From assembly GCA_018907035.1 (NCBI GenBank), contig JACCIC010000002.1, forward strand, positions 3,769,001 through 3,833,000: a stretch of 64,000 nucleotides of DNA, read 5' to 3'. Below, one piece after another: positions 62,660 to 64,000 of this stretch. Positions within the stretch are counted from its first letter, which is position 1. Each line of letters begins with the position of its first letter. This DNA comes from Sycobia sp. Sy_11 (lineage: Eukaryota > Arthropoda > Insecta > Hymenoptera > Epichrysomallidae). Both the position numbers and the translations under genes were made by a program. The notes beneath the pieces are model-generated. The model was not told where the DNA came from, made no database searches, and worked only from the letters and a program-made list of their open reading frames with translations.

Positions 62660-64000
62660 CTATTTTCTTACTGTGTAAAATAAGAGAGGCGGAATTTGCT
62701 ATTGGAGAGTGAAAAAACAAAATAAAAAAATGACCATTTTAGTGAAAATTCATGGAACCGTATATTGAATAGGACCAAATTTTAATTTATAGATAAGAGG
62801 TTTCTTTAAATTTCCCTGGACATATATTGAACTGTCGTATTTTCAAGTGGTTTATCGCATCCTTATCATACTCGAACAGCTGCTATAAATGGTATGTTAC
62901 ATCAATGACTGGTCATGAGTCAATTGTTGGTCACGAGTTACGCTTGGTGTAAAATATTAAGTTGAAAATATACTATCGTTGATAGCAGACGACAATTTTT
63001 CATCTTGAAAACCATAAAAGTAAAAAAATCTAAATATAAAATTACAGTCGCATTGCTCAAATGTAAAATATCAAAAGATAAAGTACCTTGAAAGAGTATG
63101 GCTGAATTAGTATTGCAATAAAGAAAAGAGAGAAAACGTTAAGTAACAAAATATTTGCCTATAATTACAGTCTTATTAAACAAAACAATGAACAGTATTT
63201 ACAAAATGTAAATGATAAGAATATGAGAAGTAAGATATATTTATCTTCAATAGTATGAAAAAATACATTTATATTTATAAGATATAAATATATATTCAAT
63301 AGTATTAAAGATATATGTATATTTCATAGTATTAAAAAAATACTGATACGACAATGTCCCATACATCAAAGAAATTCAGAACTAAACTTTTATATATACA
63401 ACCTCATATATATGTACTCTAATAATAGATAATCCATTTTTTTTTCAGCATGTCCTTTAAGAACTGATATGCAACAAATAATTATATTATTATTTTGCCA
63501 AAGTGTGCAAAAAATAAATAAAGCATAATTTTATCGAATTTCTATACACATTTTTAATTTTTCAATTCGAAAAGTTCATAAGAATTAAGCTTCCTTGCTA
63601 ATCAAAACATCGTTTCTTTAATCGAAAAAAAACTTATGAAGCCCCTCTGGGCTGCCAAAAGAGTTTTTCGGTAAGGAACATTCTTGTTAACATACGCGAG
63701 TCGTTTGATAGGTACAAACATTTTGCAAATTCATTATTGAAAATTCGATTGATCATTGACCTAATGCCCTCTATATTTTAAATGCCAGAGATAAAATATT
63801 TACTTTTCTTTTCCAAATGCCCATCTAAATTTTATTTATTTATTAACTTATTTACCGCGTTAACGATCGATATATTATCCAAACTTTATCGCAATGAAAT
63901 AACGAAAACAATAAAATAATGCCGTATTTGAGAAGAAAAAAACCACTTTATTGTTTGAACGCGTTACGAATCATATAGTTGAAAATTATATGTATAAATT
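62660..64000. other. AT-rich noncoding DNA
   Basis: A locally repeated ATAGTATTAAA/ATATTTATA pattern is visible at 63250-63345. No gene supported. Confidence 0.5.

Overview
The window is eukaryotic nuclear DNA, most likely from an insect, and my inference is a hymenopteran (ant, bee or wasp). Four things point that way. The background is very AT-rich and gene-poor. It is interrupted by short, sharply bounded GC-rich islands. Dinucleotide microsatellites, (TA)n, (GA)n and (CA)n, are extremely abundant. The introns that can be defined have animal GT-AG splice sites, and the transposon relics are of insect type (mariner and non-LTR). I see no prokaryotic gene organisation, tRNA, rRNA or CRISPR array.

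Only one protein-coding gene is well supported. It lies on the + strand as three internal coding exons, 34866-36578, 38039-38746 and 40528-41196. They join in one reading frame into about 1030 codons, and the gene is incomplete in the window at least at its 3' end. The product is a large, low-complexity, probably disordered protein rich in Ser, Gln, His, Tyr and Arg. It carries many degenerate copies of a short motif built around R-Y/F, then a few small residues, then (T/S)(D/E)R(L/Y/F)(L/V)(S/A). All three exons are multiples of three and share one phase. Both visible introns interrupt an Arg codon immediately before a Tyr, that is, inside the repeat motif. The first exon is also open along its full length in a second frame. 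I do not recognise the family.

The other coding or ex-coding signals are weaker. There is a minus-strand open stretch without an ATG at about 62143-62627 behind a plausible splice acceptor. A mariner transposase relic lies at about 48735-49080 (minus strand). The RNase H and C-terminal zinc-motif end of a non-LTR retrotransposon lies at about 41940-42560 (plus strand). A possible reverse-transcriptase scrap lies near 15440-15640 (minus strand).

Layout. 1-34.8 kb is AT-rich noncoding DNA with GC islands near 0.8, 6.1-7.9, 12.9, 16.6, 19, 22, 24, 26.8, 28.3, 29.5 and 31.3 kb. 34.9-41.2 kb is the repeat-protein gene. 41.2-64 kb is again AT-rich noncoding DNA with islands near 43.5, 44.2, 46.2, 52, 55.4 and 59.3 kb, plus the transposon relics. 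The islands are candidate promoters, noncoding exons or enhancers, but nothing here can prove which. Almost all short ORFs elsewhere are translations of microsatellites or of GC-rich noncoding DNA.
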